Notes: a model not told the origin generated them from the sequence alone. A DNA stretch of 64,000 nt from Symbiodinium kawagutii (GCA_009767595.1 VSDK01017506.1:151370-215369), one strand, 5' to 3'. Counted from the first letter of the stretch, positions 11,299 to 24,133 are shown. Program-made: numbers and translations.

Positions 11299-11442
11299 TT
11301 CGGTGCCTTTTTGAAAGGAGGTTGGATGATGAGTTCTTTGAACATCACTTCACTAGGTAAGCTGATGATCCTCTCTTTCGCTCCTGCTCCCGCCATAGGT
11401 CCAGTGGAGCTTGCTCAGCAGCGCGAGCAGCCGGGGAGCGCA
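11299..11442 (+). CDS. Two exons around a 42-nt intron
   Basis: Exon 11299-11356 (acceptor gttttccccag) reads RCLFERRLDDEFFEHHFTR. The intron 11357-11398 starts GTAAGC, has a long pyrimidine run and ends CATAG. Exon 11399-11442 continues in phase 2 (SSGACSAARAAGER) with donor GTAAGA. This is among the best splice evidence outside the main gene. Confidence 0.5.
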
Positions 11443-11724
11443 GTAAGACTGTTGGTTGTTGGGATGGGATCTGATTGGTGATTGATACTGGTTTGATAGC
11501 GGTTGATCGTGGTTGATACTGCTGATAGTTGTTCATTGTTGATGGTTCGTCTCGAGTATCAAACATTGGTGGCCATGAAGTACGATCAACCACTATCAGC
11601 AGTTTTCATCCATCATCATCCATGGTCAACCTTGATCAACCATTGTTTGATGATAATTGCAACCATTATGAAGCGTTTTGGATTGGATAACGAATCATTG
11701 AGAATAAACCAAACAGCATAATCA

Positions 11725-11766
11725 TAACATCAATCATCAATCATCAATCATCAATCATCAATCATC

Positions 11767-11835
<69 letters not shown>

Positions 11836-11881
11836 CATCATTCATTCCATTCCATTCCATTCCATTTTATTCCATTTATCC

Positions 11882-11933
<52 letters not shown>

Positions 11934-11934
11934 G
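11725..11934. repeat. Compound microsatellite
   Basis: Blocks in order: caatcat, cat, ttcca and caat repeats. Confidence 0.85.
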
Positions 11935-12895
11935 TGGCCGATATATTCCCTATTGGTGGGTTACTATTCACTAGAGTCAACCAATCATCAACCATCAACC
12001 GTAGTAACTAAAGCCCCAACTTGCTGCTTTGAGGTGCCAAGCTCTTCCAGCGCGGTCCTCAGTCGGATCTGGTTGTGGGTTATCCCATGGATGGGTAGCA
12101 GTGAACCCATCCCAACGGTCGACAGGCTCAGGGCGAGCTGTAGCTATGTGACACCCCGAAGGCCTCGGGTGGTGAAGGAGAGCTTCAACCATTTTCCCAC
12201 GATGCGCCAGCGTCCCCGGGGCCACGTGCTTGCCATGGGATCATTTTTGTGATCGAGTTCTGTGTGCCGATTCGTGTGATCAACTTTTGCAGCAGCTTAC
12301 TCTCGGGTGACCCGTCGAAAATCCACCAGTTATTACTGGCTTGGTCAAAGTGGAGATTTCTTGACTTCTAGGAATGTAGTTTAGTTTCCAAGAGGCTTTT
12401 TGCCAATCACCGTTCTCAAGCCGCAGTGATTTGAATCAATCTCCATACAGTGCTCCAGCCGGTTCGGCATCCTGGGTTGGCGCCGACGTCGTTGTTTCTT
12501 GGTAGTGGTCGATGTTGCTGAGATGACTAATAGGTGATGATATTAGTGGTATTTATGTTGATGATTTCACCAATATCATGATGATAACAGTTGATGATGA
12601 CTAACTTGATAATGGTGCTTAAGCATGCTAGTTGATTGATTGTTGATGATCAACCTGGAATCATCTCACCATTTGTTGCTTACACTGGTTTGTCAATCAA
12701 TCATAAATCATGCTGGTTGGTTGCTTACAACATATGATTCAACATGGGGACCTGGTTGGTGCCTGCCTGGTTCATTCCAAGATTCCCTTCGTTGGCGTTT
12801 GCATTGCATGCGGTTGCTGGCGTTTCTGTTTTGTTTGTTGTTGCTGCTCGCATCGCTGATGTTGTGATGGTTATTGTTTGTGAGGATATTTTCGT

Positions 12896-12923
12896 GGTTG
12901 TTGTTGTTGTTGTTGTTGTTGGT
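12896..12923. repeat. Short TTG microsatellite
   Basis: Uninterrupted ttg repeats. Confidence 0.7.
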
Positions 12924-13729
12924 CCATGGTGGTGTTCAATTTGTTTGTCATAGATTGTCATGTTTTTTTGATGTTGTTGCTGCTGGCCTAGTCATGTAGA
13001 GGGTCAACCAATTGATTGGTTAGTTGATGAGTTTCTGTCCTGGTGCCTGGCCTGTGATCGAGGCCGCGAGGCATCGACAGGCAGGGTAGGAAGCGGAGGT
13101 GGTGGTCAGCACAAGTTGAAGTGTTGATTGATCGACCCCACGATTAACGACAGTTAAGGTATGTAAAGGGTGATGTCTGGATTATATCCATTAATTATGT
13201 AATATAGGTTGACACATGTTTAATTATTGTTTTTAGATGGATATAGCCATTGAAAGATTGAGGTTCATAACCACATGTTGTTACCCATGATTGGCAACAA
13301 ATATCGACGATTGAGCCATAATAAACCAATATTGATTCATCCAGCAGTTTGTTATTGTCATATATTTTGTTCAATCGTCTCGTCACTGGATATCTTCAGA
13401 GATTTGTTTGGTACTTCGAACGATGATCTTCGGCTGGCGGAGAAAACGGACCTTAGTGTATAGTGGCGCGAGTTGGGTATGAACAATCATAAATGGCCGT
13501 AATGACCAGCACTGGTCAAAGATGATCAACAGTTGATTGTTGACAGCATCATGATTATCCTATTGATTGACCATTGATTCATCATCAAGTAACCAGAATC
13601 GACCAGTCAAGCAATCATCAAACATGAGCAGCACTTATCAACAAGAACGAGCTGGCCGGCTATTACTAGAACTGAGTCTTTGGCTAGCTGGTGGCTTTAA
13701 ACATTTGTATATTTCCAAATATATTGCAA

Positions 13730-13795
13730 CACGGTTGGTTGGTTGACCGTAATATTTTTCATGACATGATGGTTCAACCAACAACCAATTAGGTG
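13730..13795. mobile_element. Family C right part
   Basis: acggttggttggttgacc, atatttttcatgacatgatg, end ggttcaaccaacaaccaa. Confidence 0.4.
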
Positions 13796-13878
13796 ATCAG
13801 CACTGGTCATTGTAGTGAGAGCTTTGCTGGTCGTTCCTGGTGGTTCCTGGTTGCTGTGTGGAACTGGCTGCGGTTGAG

Positions 13879-13938
13879 GACTGCCACGAACTCCATCGAC
13901 ATCCTTGCACGGAGCCCAAGGGCAATCGGCGCAAGCGA
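13879..13938 (+). CDS. Candidate 60-nt exon
   Basis: Acceptor cggttgag, phase 0, DCHELHRHPCTEPKGNRRKR, donor GTGGAC. Confidence 0.35.
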
Positions 13939-14349
13939 GTGGACAAATGATAGTGATGATACTGTATCATGAATGACTATAAGTCATCATCCAGCGCAAG
14001 TGGAACTGATGAAGGCATCAACGATGATAATCACAAGGACAGCAAATCTTCAACCACTCATCGGTCAATGATGAAGTAGCTCACTGAACTATTCCGTGAT
14101 CGGTTTGGAGACCTTCACAGGGGCGTTGGCCAATAGGTTTTGGCCATCACAGCAAATTTGAAATAGCACCGTACCCCGAAATGGTGAATCATCCAACCAT
14201 GTCATTTTAGATTCGTGGCCGTGTTCTTCATCGTTAACTAACCAGTATTTCACCATGATTAAGCCCGATTGAACCATGAACCAACCATCACCATCAATGA
14301 TTTTACCATTCTCAACCACTATAAAGTATAAAGCCCTCATTTCTAAGTT

Positions 14350-14490
14350 CTTTCACCATGAATTTCACCATAATTTTCACCCTGAACTTCATATTTTTCA
14401 CCATGATCTTCACCCTGACCTTCACCCTTAACTTCACCCTGATTTCACCATGGTTTCACCATGCTTCACCACGAATTTCACCGTATTTAG
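14350..14490. repeat. Diverged ttcaccatgaa-type tandem repeat
   Basis: Units of 10-12 bases around ttcacc(a/c)tgaa; similar repeats recur at 27310-27450. Confidence 0.65.
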
Positions 14491-14570
14491 CCATCATATG
14501 ATGGTTTCTCAAGTCATAGTGGACCCTGAAAAATGGGCTTGGTTTATGACTCTATCGTTAAGAAAGGATG

Positions 14571-14680
14571 ATTTGGTGGTTTCTTAAAATAGGGTACCCC
14601 AAAAATGGTTGGTTCACTATTATAAATAGTTAATAACTAGATGATTTGGGGGTACCCCTATGGCTTGAGAAACACCCATT
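14571..14680. mobile_element. Family A element inside a nest of partial copies
   Basis: Full copy 14571-14680 (ttggtggtttcttaaaatag to tggcttgagaaacaccc). Partial copies lie on both sides (14500-14570 and 14681-14790), so elements inserted into or next to each other. Confidence 0.55.
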
Positions 14681-14802
14681 TGGGGGATTTGGTCATAAAC
14701 CAACCATTTTTCAGAAAACCAATATTGGTTATGACCATTTTTTATGACCATGGTACTCCTATGGCCTGAGAAAGCGCCATATTTCACCGTGACTTCGCCG
14801 AG

Positions 14803-14884
14803 GTCCAACCTTTGGCGTCGAGCCCTGCAGAGCGGCAGCACCGCCGGCGGCTCGAGCGCCTCGGAACGCTCGGAACGTGCGGAG
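14803..14884 (+). CDS. Candidate exon, Arg-rich
   Basis: Acceptor cttcgccgag, phase 0, VQPLASSPAERQHRRRLERL then GTLGTCG, probable GC donor. It starts right after a family A element. Confidence 0.35.
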
Positions 14885-14934
14885 GCTCAACCATGGGCTG
14901 TTCATGGTGAAGGCCGTGGTGAAGTCATGGCTGA

Positions 14935-15190
14935 TTGATGGTTAATTATTGGTTGATTGTTGGTTGATTGATAGCTGGTGAATTGATGGTTAATCGATGG
15001 TTGGTTATAGTCAGGCTGGTGATTGATGGTTAGTTCATGGCTGATTTATTGCCTAATTGATGCTTAGGTAATGGTTTGGTAGTGGTTAGTTATTGGTTGA
15101 TTGTTGGTTGATAGTTACTGGTGAATCAATGGTTATTTGATGGTTGGGTTTAGTCAGGCTGGTGATTGATGGTTTATGGTTGATTTATGG
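14935..15190. repeat. ttgatggttga-type degenerate repeat
   Basis: Low-complexity G/T/A sequence based on ggttgatt and atggttg; no gene seen. Confidence 0.6.
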
Positions 15191-15784
15191 TTACTTGCTC
15201 AGGATGGTTCTGTTCGTGGCTCATTGTGGGTGAGTTATAGCAAGACAATGGTTGATGACTAGCTAATAATGTGGTTACTGACGATGAATGTTACTGCTTG
15301 TTGCTTAGGTTTCGAAGGGTAGTGGTGAATTGGTTTTTAATGGTCAATGGTGGCAAGTAGTGTGAAGAGAATAGTTTTAGAACGCTATTTAGAATGCTAT
15401 TTAGAACGCTAATTTGTGGTGTAGTCACTATTGCTGGGTCAAGAACATTGCTTCTGCATTGTAAACCGTGAGGGATTTATAATGCTTGTAACTAACTATG
15501 ATTGTAATTTCCAAACTGAATATAGTTGGTTGATAAAGGATATCGAACAATGGGTAGAAATGGTGGTGAGTGGCTTAGTAGATCTTAATTAATTGAATCG
15601 TTCATGGGTTCTTAATTTCATGACGATGATTTAGCGGTTTCTTACCAATAGTTGTCATTTTCCGATAGTTAAGTGGGTGTCTCCCTGTGCGGATGTACCC
15701 GCCTTGATGAGAGCACGAGGCCACAGCAACGACGGCTCGAATGGTATCGAACATTCTAGATATGGCAGATTATTGACACCATAG

Positions 15785-15875
15785 ATATGGTGGTTTCTTG
15801 GAATAGAAGTACCCCCAAATCATCCAATGTTAACCATTTGTAGGTCCCCTATGGCTTGATAAACCTCCATATCGA
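15785..15875. mobile_element. Family A element
   Basis: Starts atatggtggtttcttggaat, ends tatggcttgataaacctcca; about 90 bp. Confidence 0.5.
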
Positions 15876-15982
15876 AGTACATTGTCAGAAATTGTCAACT
15901 ATTTTTTGGAGGTTAATATGTAAATCCCCGGAAACCATGACTCACATGTGTAGGTCCCCTATTTCTTGGTGGCAGATCTAAA

Positions 15983-16088
15983 CTCGCTGGTGGTGTCAAA
16001 CATTGTCTATTTTCCCTAGTGGTTATTAACAATTGGTTGCTTCACAAGCATATTTTTCATGACGGGGTGGTTCAACCACCAACCAGAT
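15983..16088. mobile_element. Family C inverted-repeat element
   Basis: Left end ctggtggtgtcaaacattg, inner ttaacaattggttg and catatttttcatgac, right end gtggttcaaccaccaacca. Confidence 0.5.
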
Positions 16089-16188
16089 AATGATCATAAT
16101 CAACCATTATATATTACCATATATAACCAATATTCACCATTATTAACCACGAATCGTTAACCGTGGGTGGTGAGCACCCACCAACCAG

Positions 16189-16255
16189 ATCCATGTCGCC
16201 ATGACCGGCTGGAGCTTGGCCCGGCCCTGAGGCGCCATGGAACGTCTCAAAGCCA
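16189..16255 (+). CDS. Candidate exon with acceptor in an element-like end
   Basis: Reads PCRHDRLELGPALRRHGTSQ up to the donor GTGAGG. The acceptor ccaaccag is the sequence found at the right end of family C elements. Confidence 0.33.
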
Positions 16256-16314
16256 GTGAGGCGATCTCATTGCAGAGTGGATGCATGTGGCTGGCGAGCG
16301 GGTAGCTATTGGAT

Positions 16315-16565
16315 GGTTGATGGATGTCAATGGATGTTAAGGGATTGCCATGGATGTTGATGGATGTTGATGGATGTTAATGGATGTTTATGGTTGATAA
16401 TGGTTGATAATGGTTGATTATGGTTGATAATCCATGGTTGATAATGGTTGATAATGACATTGATGGCATACATGACATTGATTGCCAATGATGTTTATGG
16501 TTGGATTGGTTGATGGTTGTTAAGGGATTGCCATGGATGTTGATGGATGTTAATGGTTGATACTG
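16315..16565. repeat. tggatgttga / ggttgataat repeat
   Basis: Two interleaved short units, tggatgttga and tggttgataa, with no open reading of interest. Confidence 0.65.
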
Positions 16566-17228
16566 ACTAATACTGCAAATCGTAGGTTACAATAGGAATA
16601 TTTCGTATATTTAGTTATTAATGATGATAAATCATGGTCAATACAATGGCACTTTATGTATGGGTGAATGATGGCTGGTAGGGGACAAATACGTACAGTA
16701 AGAGAGACGTGCTAAGCCATGGTTAGTTGTTGAAGAGCAGTTTCTTTCGGGAGGACACTTCTCCCGTTGGTGGATGGACGTGAACTTGTGAACACCGAAC
16801 ACGTGCACTTCCGGCTTGACAAACTCACATGGAATTCAGGAAAACGGGTACCCCCCAGGATGCAGAGTTCAGAGCGAGATATGAGACATGAGGATATCTT
16901 CCGATTCCCCATTTTTTCCATGGCTCTAGAAGCCAAAGTTTGGCTGATTGTCCCATGGTACTTGGCAAAGGGAGGATAATTTCCGCGAGGTGCAAGCCAA
17001 GCTTCAGCGCCCAAGCTAGCCAATGGTGGTTATCCAAGGATGTCTTTCTCCATCCGTATTGTCACTGCTGACCACTGATGGCTTTAATAGCATTTCAAGT
17101 CTGAACATTGAGTATATCAATGCAACGCAAAGGATTATATAGTGCTTGTTGTGGCATGATGTGATATTGCATGATGTCATACAAGCGGTCATATCATTCG
17201 ACACTATTAAATACCATCATTGAACGTC

Positions 17229-17262
17229 GTTGAACATCATTGATCATCATCATCATCAGCAG

Positions 17263-17313
<51 letters not shown>

Positions 17314-17364
17314 TATCATCATCAGCATCATCAGCATCATCATCATCATCATCATCAGCAGCAG

Positions 17365-17418
<54 letters not shown>

Positions 17419-17420
17419 GC
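17229..17420. repeat. CAT microsatellite with CAG interruptions
   Basis: About 60 triplets. All six-frame proteins here are homopolymers (His, Ile, Ser on one strand; Met, Asp on the other). Confidence 0.9.
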
Positions 17421-17534
17421 CTCACGCAAAATAATTTCACATGCATGAGCCACCATGAACCGCTGGTTTATTCACCATTGAACCATCCTTGTTGCCATGA
17501 CTTGGGACCCATGATGGCCCGCCTTGCGGGCCAG

Positions 17535-17585
17535 GCTTGGCAGAAAGCTTGTGCCAAAGTTGGACAGGAAGAGCTGATCGAGTTA
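17535..17585 (+). CDS. Candidate 51-nt exon
   Basis: Acceptor gcgggccag, phase 0, AWQKACAKVGQEELIEL, donor GTTGGG. The frame stays open to 17690, so the exon may be longer. Confidence 0.4.
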
Positions 17586-18114
17586 GTTGGGTCAGGGACC
17601 CCAGTTCTCGGGGACCCCTATCGTTGCAGCAGACCATCCATCGACATGGAAACGAGCCAGGAGAAGCACTTCGTTGAACTTCGTTGGTAGTTCTTGGATG
17701 TTCTGATCACTAACTTGTTGAGCATCGGAGTTCCATGTGCCCTTTCATAGCTTTTGGAATATCACAGTTTTCCCACAAGCATGCCAACTTATATGTTGCT
17801 GATTAGATTTGTCATTCCCCTTGAATTTGTGAGAGACTTTTTGGTCATCGTTGTACATGCTGTTGTTCTAGTGATCTTGACCTAAGGCAAGTCACCTTTT
17901 TTGAGCACGGAAACCATCTCAAGCATCCGACCATCAAAGCTTATTTGCAGCATCCCCACAACGAAAACTCATGGCTTTTCCCACGGTTTTCCCATTGTTT
18001 GGCGCAGTTTTCCCATTGTTTTCCCATTGTTTGGCGTCGTTTCCTCCCGGTTTTCCTCCCGTTTCCCCAGCGTTTTTCCGCTCGAAGCCATGCGCCATGC
18101 CCCGGCGTCGCCAG

Positions 18115-18160
18115 GCACGTGCACGGCCAGATCCTGGACGAGCGCCGGAAGCGCCGGGAG
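18115..18160 (+). CDS. Candidate exon, charged helix
   Basis: Acceptor gtcgccag, HVHGQILDERRKRRE, GC donor. A second frame is also open here, so the reading is uncertain. Confidence 0.3.
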
Positions 18161-18530
18161 GCGCAATGACTGGTTGGTGGTGTCAAACCATGGGGTTTTC
18201 GCCTTGGTTTCTAGGAATTTTAGTGGTTCACCCTACAGGAAACTGTTGGTGATTATCCATCAATAGTGGTGATTATAGTGGTTTCTAGGGATTATACACT
18301 CTGGTAAACTAACATGGCTGGCTGGAAAATCCTGCATAAATGAATGATTTCCCAGGGTTTTCCGTTAGTTCAGCAGAGGGTAGTGGTTAAGGATAGGGGA
18401 TAATCACCAACAATGATAGAGGTTAATAACAGTAGTTTCAGCAACAATAGTGATTAATAAGCATCAATAGTGGTTAAGAATAGTGGATAATGATTTGGAT
18501 AATCACCAACAAGAGCGGTGAAACAACTAC

Positions 18531-18640
18531 TGGTGGGTGGTTTGGTTGACATTTTGCCAATTTTCTCTAGTAATATTAACAAATGGTTGGTTGACAAACA
18601 TATTTTTCAAAGGGGTTGAAACCACCAACTATCAATATCT
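18531..18640. mobile_element. Family C element
   Basis: tggtgggtggtttggttgac, inner ttaacaaatggttggttgac and atatttttcaaag, end gttgaaaccaccaacta. Confidence 0.52.
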
Positions 18641-18790
18641 CCTCACCATAAAGTTGATCACTAGTGAATTAACTATGGTTTTGATTGTCAACTATATGTT
18701 TTGCCAACTATCTGATAGTTGGGTCACTAGCATTGACGGTTTACGTATCAGATAGTTGCTTAAACGAGATAGGGTTGGCTAATCAGGTAA

Positions 18791-18900
18791 TATGGGGGTG
18801 GTTTCTCAAGCCATAGGAGTAGACTCCAAATCATCCATTCTTAACCTTTTAATTTATATTAAACCTCAATCATTTTTGGGGCACCCCCATTTTTTGTAAT
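18791..18900. mobile_element. Family A element, right end decayed
   Basis: Left end gggggtggtttctcaagcc, inner ccaaatcatcc, right part ggggcacccccatttttt without the terminal gagaaacc. Confidence 0.45.
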
Positions 18901-19148
18901 ATTTCAGCATGGCGAGTTGGGTTAATATGAACCATCAAAAACAATGGTGTATTTCGTAGTATTGGTTCATAATGGTTAATAGTGATTAGTGGCCAACAAT
19001 GGTGAATAATGATGGTTAGTATTGGTTAACTATGGTTGATAATAACCAATGCAATTGGAAAACTTTCTGGTTAATGATAGTACACCAGGGGCACAGGGTC
19101 TTTGACCCGCAGCCACATATGTTGTTATATATATATATATATTTATAT

Positions 19149-19254
19149 TGGGATTTCCAAAAATGGCGGTGCCCCCCAAAAATGGTTGGTTTAATAAATA
19201 TAACTGACCAATATTGGATGCTCGGAGGGCACCCCTAGTTTGAGAAACCACCCC
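19149..19254. mobile_element. Family A element
   Basis: Left end decayed (gggatttccaaaaatgg), inner aaaatggttggttta, right end tagtttgagaaaccaccc. Confidence 0.5.
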
Positions 19255-20560
19255 AACAAGTTTGAGCAATTTTAACTGAGAGTAACTACAGTAGTACATT
19301 CAACTGATGGTTTTAAATGCTGGCAGTTGATAGTTTCTAATTGCAGTTGTAACTAATATGATTGCTAGACAAATGTATATATCGTTGTGGTTATTGATAA
19401 CTGATACTCGGAGCTAGATAATGCTTATGGTGATTGCATAGTGTCATGGTTTTTTATATGTGTTTCATGTTGATAGATTGATAGCACTTCCGACATGAGA
19501 ACTAATGATAGCTGCTAATAACAAGTTACTAGTTGCAGATGAGTATTGTCAAATAACTAGTTGTGATAGTAAGTATAGTTTGTAATTACTATTGTGACAA
19601 AGGTATATAGTGGTATGCTAGTAGCATAATTACCTTTGAATGGTGAGAATGAGAACTAGTCGTTGTAAAGCAAACTAATATCTATAGTGACTAGTAAATG
19701 ATGGCAAGGACGAGTGATGACAATGCTCAGTGATGACACTAGTCAGAGAATGACCAGAGAATGATCCCAGAATGACAATGCTTGACAATGATAATGCGAG
19801 AAGGAAAAAGAGCAGGAGGAGGGGGAGGGTTGATAATAGTTGGGAGTAGTAGGCGAGATCCCTGCCAATAAGAACCCCACACAACGACATGAGGGAAACA
19901 AAAACTCCCATAAGGTGTGTTTGCACCTGTTTCAGGATTTGGACTGCACATCTTGGGAGCCGCAAGTTGTGGCAAATTGGTCCTACCATGTTTCAGGGTC
20001 AAAAGGGGTGATGTGTCCGGCCCAGGCGCAGAAACTACTTCCGGGTGGCGGCCACAGGGGGTACAGTGGTCATCAGCTGTGTTTGTGTCGCTGTGCGGAC
20101 CACATTGATGTTAGCCATCACTGGGCATCGGGTCCAGCATGATCCCACTGATTTTCATGGAAGTCATGAGATTGAATCGGTGGATGAACCTCAAGGGGTA
20201 GAGAAACCGCTCCGATGATTGCCCTGCAGTCAAAATTTGTAGAACTTCATTGCAATCGAGTACGTTTGCATAACTGCAAAGTGGGGTGCCGCACTGCTAC
20301 GGTGTGGTCCAGTGATCCTAATGATTGTTTGCTGATCAACAGAAATACTCGTGAGTGGTTGGGACAGATTTCATTTGTGTTTATTGATGTCTCAATTGAT
20401 GGCGGTTGAGCCCATCGCTTTTGATGGTTATTTAATTGTTTAATTATCAGAAAGTTTGTTAAAAGCAGTCAGATAGGTCTAATTGATCAGTCAATTATGA
20501 ATCATCAGGAATATACCCAAGATTGGTTCAACGTGATAAAAGACAAGTTCAGTTGATCAG

Positions 20561-20679
20561 ATGTGGCTTTGGGTCAAAACCCTGTACCCCTGGTTCCTCA
20601 TTATTATCCATTGTTTTCCCTAGTATTGTTGGCCATTATCCCTCATGATTGGCTGGTTGATATTGACCCATAGCCATGT
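20561..20679. mobile_element. Family B element, both ends intact
   Basis: Starts atgtggctttgggtcaaaac, ends attgacccatagccatgt; same inner words as the 5175 copy. Confidence 0.62.
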
Positions 20680-20716
20680 GATGATTGGTTGACACAAGAT
20701 ACTTGGTTCGCTACAG

Positions 20717-20922
20717 CCGTTGCTCACGGCTTCACGGCCATGCAACACCGCAACACCGCCATACGCGCCGTCGGTACCACGGAGCCATTCTTCCCACGAC
20801 TCAGGTGCCGAACATGCTCCCGTGGAGCCGAGGTGCGGATGCGAAGAGAAGTAGCCATAGAAGAACTTCAACCAGAGATGTGTCACAGTGATCAAGCCCG
20901 TGGCATGGGGGACCAAGAGATG
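20717..20922 (+). CDS. Candidate 206-nt exon
   Basis: Acceptor cgctacag, frame AVAHGFTAMQHRNTAIRAVG, CRTCSRGAEVRMRREVAIEE, ARGMGDQEM, then the strong donor GTAAGCC. It may be two exons, since an internal AGGTG also fits a splice site. Confidence 0.38.
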
Positions 20923-20937
20923 GTAAGCCATTTCACC

Positions 20938-21032
20938 TGGTTGGTGGTTTGAAACATTTTTTAGTTTCCCCAGTAATTGTTAACAAATGGTTGGTTGACT
21001 AGTATTTTTCACAGGGGTTGAAACCACCAATC
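20938..21032. mobile_element. Family C element
   Basis: tggttggtggtttgaaacat, inner ttaacaaatggttggttgac, end ggttgaaaccaccaatca. Confidence 0.55.
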
Positions 21033-21045
21033 AGACAACTTTGGT

Positions 21046-21157
21046 ATATTATGGTGGTTTTCCAAAACAGGGGTACCCAAAAGTGGTTGGTTTATTGTTG
21101 ATAATGATTTCTAGTGGATGTTTTGGGGGGTCCCCTATTTTGAGAAACCACGATATG
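21046..21157. mobile_element. Family A element
   Basis: Both ends clear: atggtggttttccaaaacag and cctattttgagaaaccacg. Confidence 0.6.
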
Positions 21158-21366
21158 GGTGTTTCTTCAAATGGGGGATCCCAAACAATGACTTTAAGAT
21201 GACTAACAGACTGGTGACTATATGGTTGATTTAACTATATGGTTAAAAGATGATTAAATGAAACTAACTATATGTTTAATCGTCAGAAAACCTTTTGTCC
21301 ATTCCGAATGATGACAAAAATTGGATGATTCGGGAGCAACCCTATTTTGAGAAAAACCTATAATAT
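21155..21366. mobile_element. Larger family A-like element abutting the previous one
   Basis: Ends tgggtgtttcttcaaat and attttgagaaaaacctata enclose about 210 bp, roughly twice the usual size. Confidence 0.4.
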
Positions 21367-21465
21367 GTAACACTCATGGTTCATGGTGCTTAAGTATGGT
21401 TTTGGTTGCTGATGGTCAACTAACACTAGTATAACAACCAAGCCATGATCACAGTATGAACAGCG

Positions 21466-21519
<54 letters not shown>

Positions 21520-21520
21520 A
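21466..21520. repeat. CAT microsatellite
   Basis: Uninterrupted cat triplets. Confidence 0.9.
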
Positions 21521-21734
21521 CTGGGTCATCATCCTTACCATTTCCCCAGGTTGAAATCCCCGGTGCCCAAGGCCCAGCGGACTTTTCCCAGTGAGTTGTT
21601 GAGAAGTGGCTACCAATCATGGCCGTTCCCGGCGAGGCCCTTGAGATTTTTGTATCTTTTTGGCTATGATGATGGGAACGACCTCGATCTCCATTTTTCT
21701 ATTAATGGCTGATGGTTATAATGATGGTTATTGG

Positions 21735-21792
21735 TTATTCTGGTCGGTTGACGCATATTTTTCATCACGGGGGTCACAGCACCAACCAGTTG
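21735..21792. mobile_element. Family C right part
   Basis: ggtcggttgacgcatatttttcatcac-like core, ending cagcaccaaccag. Confidence 0.35.
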
Positions 21793-21799
21793 TTGATGT

Positions 21800-23528
21800 A
21801 TACCTCTAAAGTCAGTCAGAGATCTAGCTGCTGAGGTTGAGAACGGACCGGGAAGCAGGTTAACAACTTGGAAGTTTAGGAACTGTGATCGAGTTGACGC
21901 AATCTGGGTTCGCTTGATGAAACTGAGGATGGTGAAAAGGCTAATGATTTTGGCATTGTGTAGGTTAAAAATGTCTTTTGCCAATAATTTTGGCATTTTG
22001 TAGGTTTGCAGATTTTCGCAGATGGACTAATTGGGCAAGAAAGCTTCCATCAGTATAGATGGTGAAGCGGCTATGTTTGTTGTTTTGCCATCAATCACAG
22101 TCAGAATGAAGCTTTATAGTTGTGAGTGCACTTGTACGTTCTGTACTGCAAATACATAGCACGGTTGTGCAGCATACCTGATTCGGCATCACTATCAAAA
22201 TGCACTAAGGTTGCGCGGAAATTATCATAAACTTGTTGTGACAATGACAGCTTTTTGAATATAGATATTGATATGCAAACGTATATGCATGATTGATGTA
22301 CTTGAAGATTATTGAGTATATGTCTACCCACATGTTATCACTTGCTTACGACTACATGCCTATGTATTTAGATACATGATATCAATATGCTCACGTGCAC
22401 ATTGGGTAATGATGTATTCAATCGTGAAGTAGTCCCAACTCCGATTTGTTTCTTTGTGAATCATTATGACATATGACCGCTGTGATAGGTTCTCGGATTC
22501 AAACACTGCTTGAAATCGTAGCCGCATCCACCATGTGAAACCATTACACTTGAAGACGTGTTGATAGAGAATATGACTCTCTTGTTCGTTTGTGCTTCTG
22601 TGTAGTGATCCCCTACCGATCATGTTGCCAAATTCCACATTTTGTCCCCACCCTACTTATCATAATTGATCTATGATATATACCTGTGACTGTGACTGGG
22701 GTGGATGACGGTGGATTACTGCAACTCCAGCGATGACTTCTTTGCCCAGGTAAGTGAGCTGGTGAGTTGACAGGTAGCGAGCCACAGGGCTGGTCAAAAG
22801 GATTGGGCACGACTGATCAACACAAACGGTGTGCACAATCTCAGTGTGCTGCTTCAGTGGTTATATAATGGTTTTGTAGTGGTTATATAATGGTTATACT
22901 TGGTGTAATGTTGACCTAGGATTAATAAACCCCTGGTTGATTAATAGGGGGGAACCCCTAAAAGCCCTGATTTTCCATTAAAATGGTTGACGTTACACAA
23001 TCTCAGTGTGTTGCTTTTCCTTTTCATGACTGCTTTGATCACTCAAGTAGTATACAGAATCATCGCCTCAGTGTATTTCAATCTGTCTCAAGTTTCATCC
23101 TGTTCAAGAAAACACTGTTCAGAAGCTAGCGGGGGGTTTTAATTGTCAATCTTGGGATCATTCAGCTTGGCTTGACATTTGGAATAAGCATCCTCAACCA
23201 GCCATTTTGATCCATTTTGGGGGTTATGGCTCAGGATTGATAAAGGTTGAAATGAGACCTTCGTTTGTGTGCTGGTCATTTTTCGTAGACTATCTCATTT
23301 TCAGGCTGATGTACATAATCCATATCCGTTTGGGTACGCATGGGGGAACCCTTCAACCATCAGTGATCAGTTCAATACGGATGCAAACAAAGTATATGAG
23401 GTCTTTGGACAAACCTATTCATTGGTCATCATCAACCATCAATCCACCATCAATTAAGGAAGTAAGGACCATTTGTACTTCACCAGTTTTTTAACAAGAT
23501 GCATTTTTGTTTCCTTGGGCGGCTTTCC
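21800..23528. other. No supported gene
   Basis: AT-rich. cacaatctcagtgtg occurs at 22837 and 22996, suggesting direct repeats around a small insertion. A GC-rich open island follows at 23529-23640 (MTAWFAAAQLFADAERLLPS) without good borders. Confidence 0.35.
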
Positions 23529-24042
23529 ATGACGGCATGGTTTGCCGCAGCTCAACTGTTTGCCGATGCGGAGCGGTTGTTGCCATCTGTGGCTACGCCT
23601 CTGCCGAAATTCCCAAAAGATCTTGCCCAACATCATTGACACTGCTTACAGTGATGCATTTTCTCAAGGCAACTCCGTAGTTTCACAAAATTGGCTTACA
23701 AAAAAAGATCCAGGAATCCACTACCAGAACTGTAAATAATGGTAGGTAAGCCCGGTTCCTGAATATTGTCCTGCAACCGAATCCAATTAAAACCTTTCGT
23801 CAAAACCAGAGTCGTTGTGCAGTTCCCTGCTCCCTGGTTGATAATTCCTGTCAACCAGTCTGATCGCCTTGATTCATTCGCATTGTTCGGATCATTTGCA
23901 TAATTCTCCACACTCTGACATCCCAAGAAATAGGCATTTCTCAAAATAGATGACCCCAAAACTGGTGGATCATGAACCTATATGGTAACCTAAGGTGTCA
24001 AGTCTCGGAAGTACCCAACGACCGAATGGTCAGAACATGCCA

Positions 24043-24133
24043 AGCATCTTCTGCCCATGAATTCGCAACAAGTGCGGTCGCTGCTGCAGCGCCGAAAAAA
24101 GATCCAGCGCCAGATCGCCCTGAGAACGGGGAA
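24043..24133 (+). CDS. Candidate exon, two competing frames
   Basis: One frame reads SSAHEFATSAVAAAAPKKDP and APDRPENGES to a GTAGAT donor. Another reads QQVRSLLQRRKKIQRQIALR. Both look coding-like, so only the island itself is called. Confidence 0.3.

Noticed and set aside
17194-17448. Poly-His, poly-Ile, poly-Asp and poly-Met frames
   Set aside because: CAT microsatellite in all frames.
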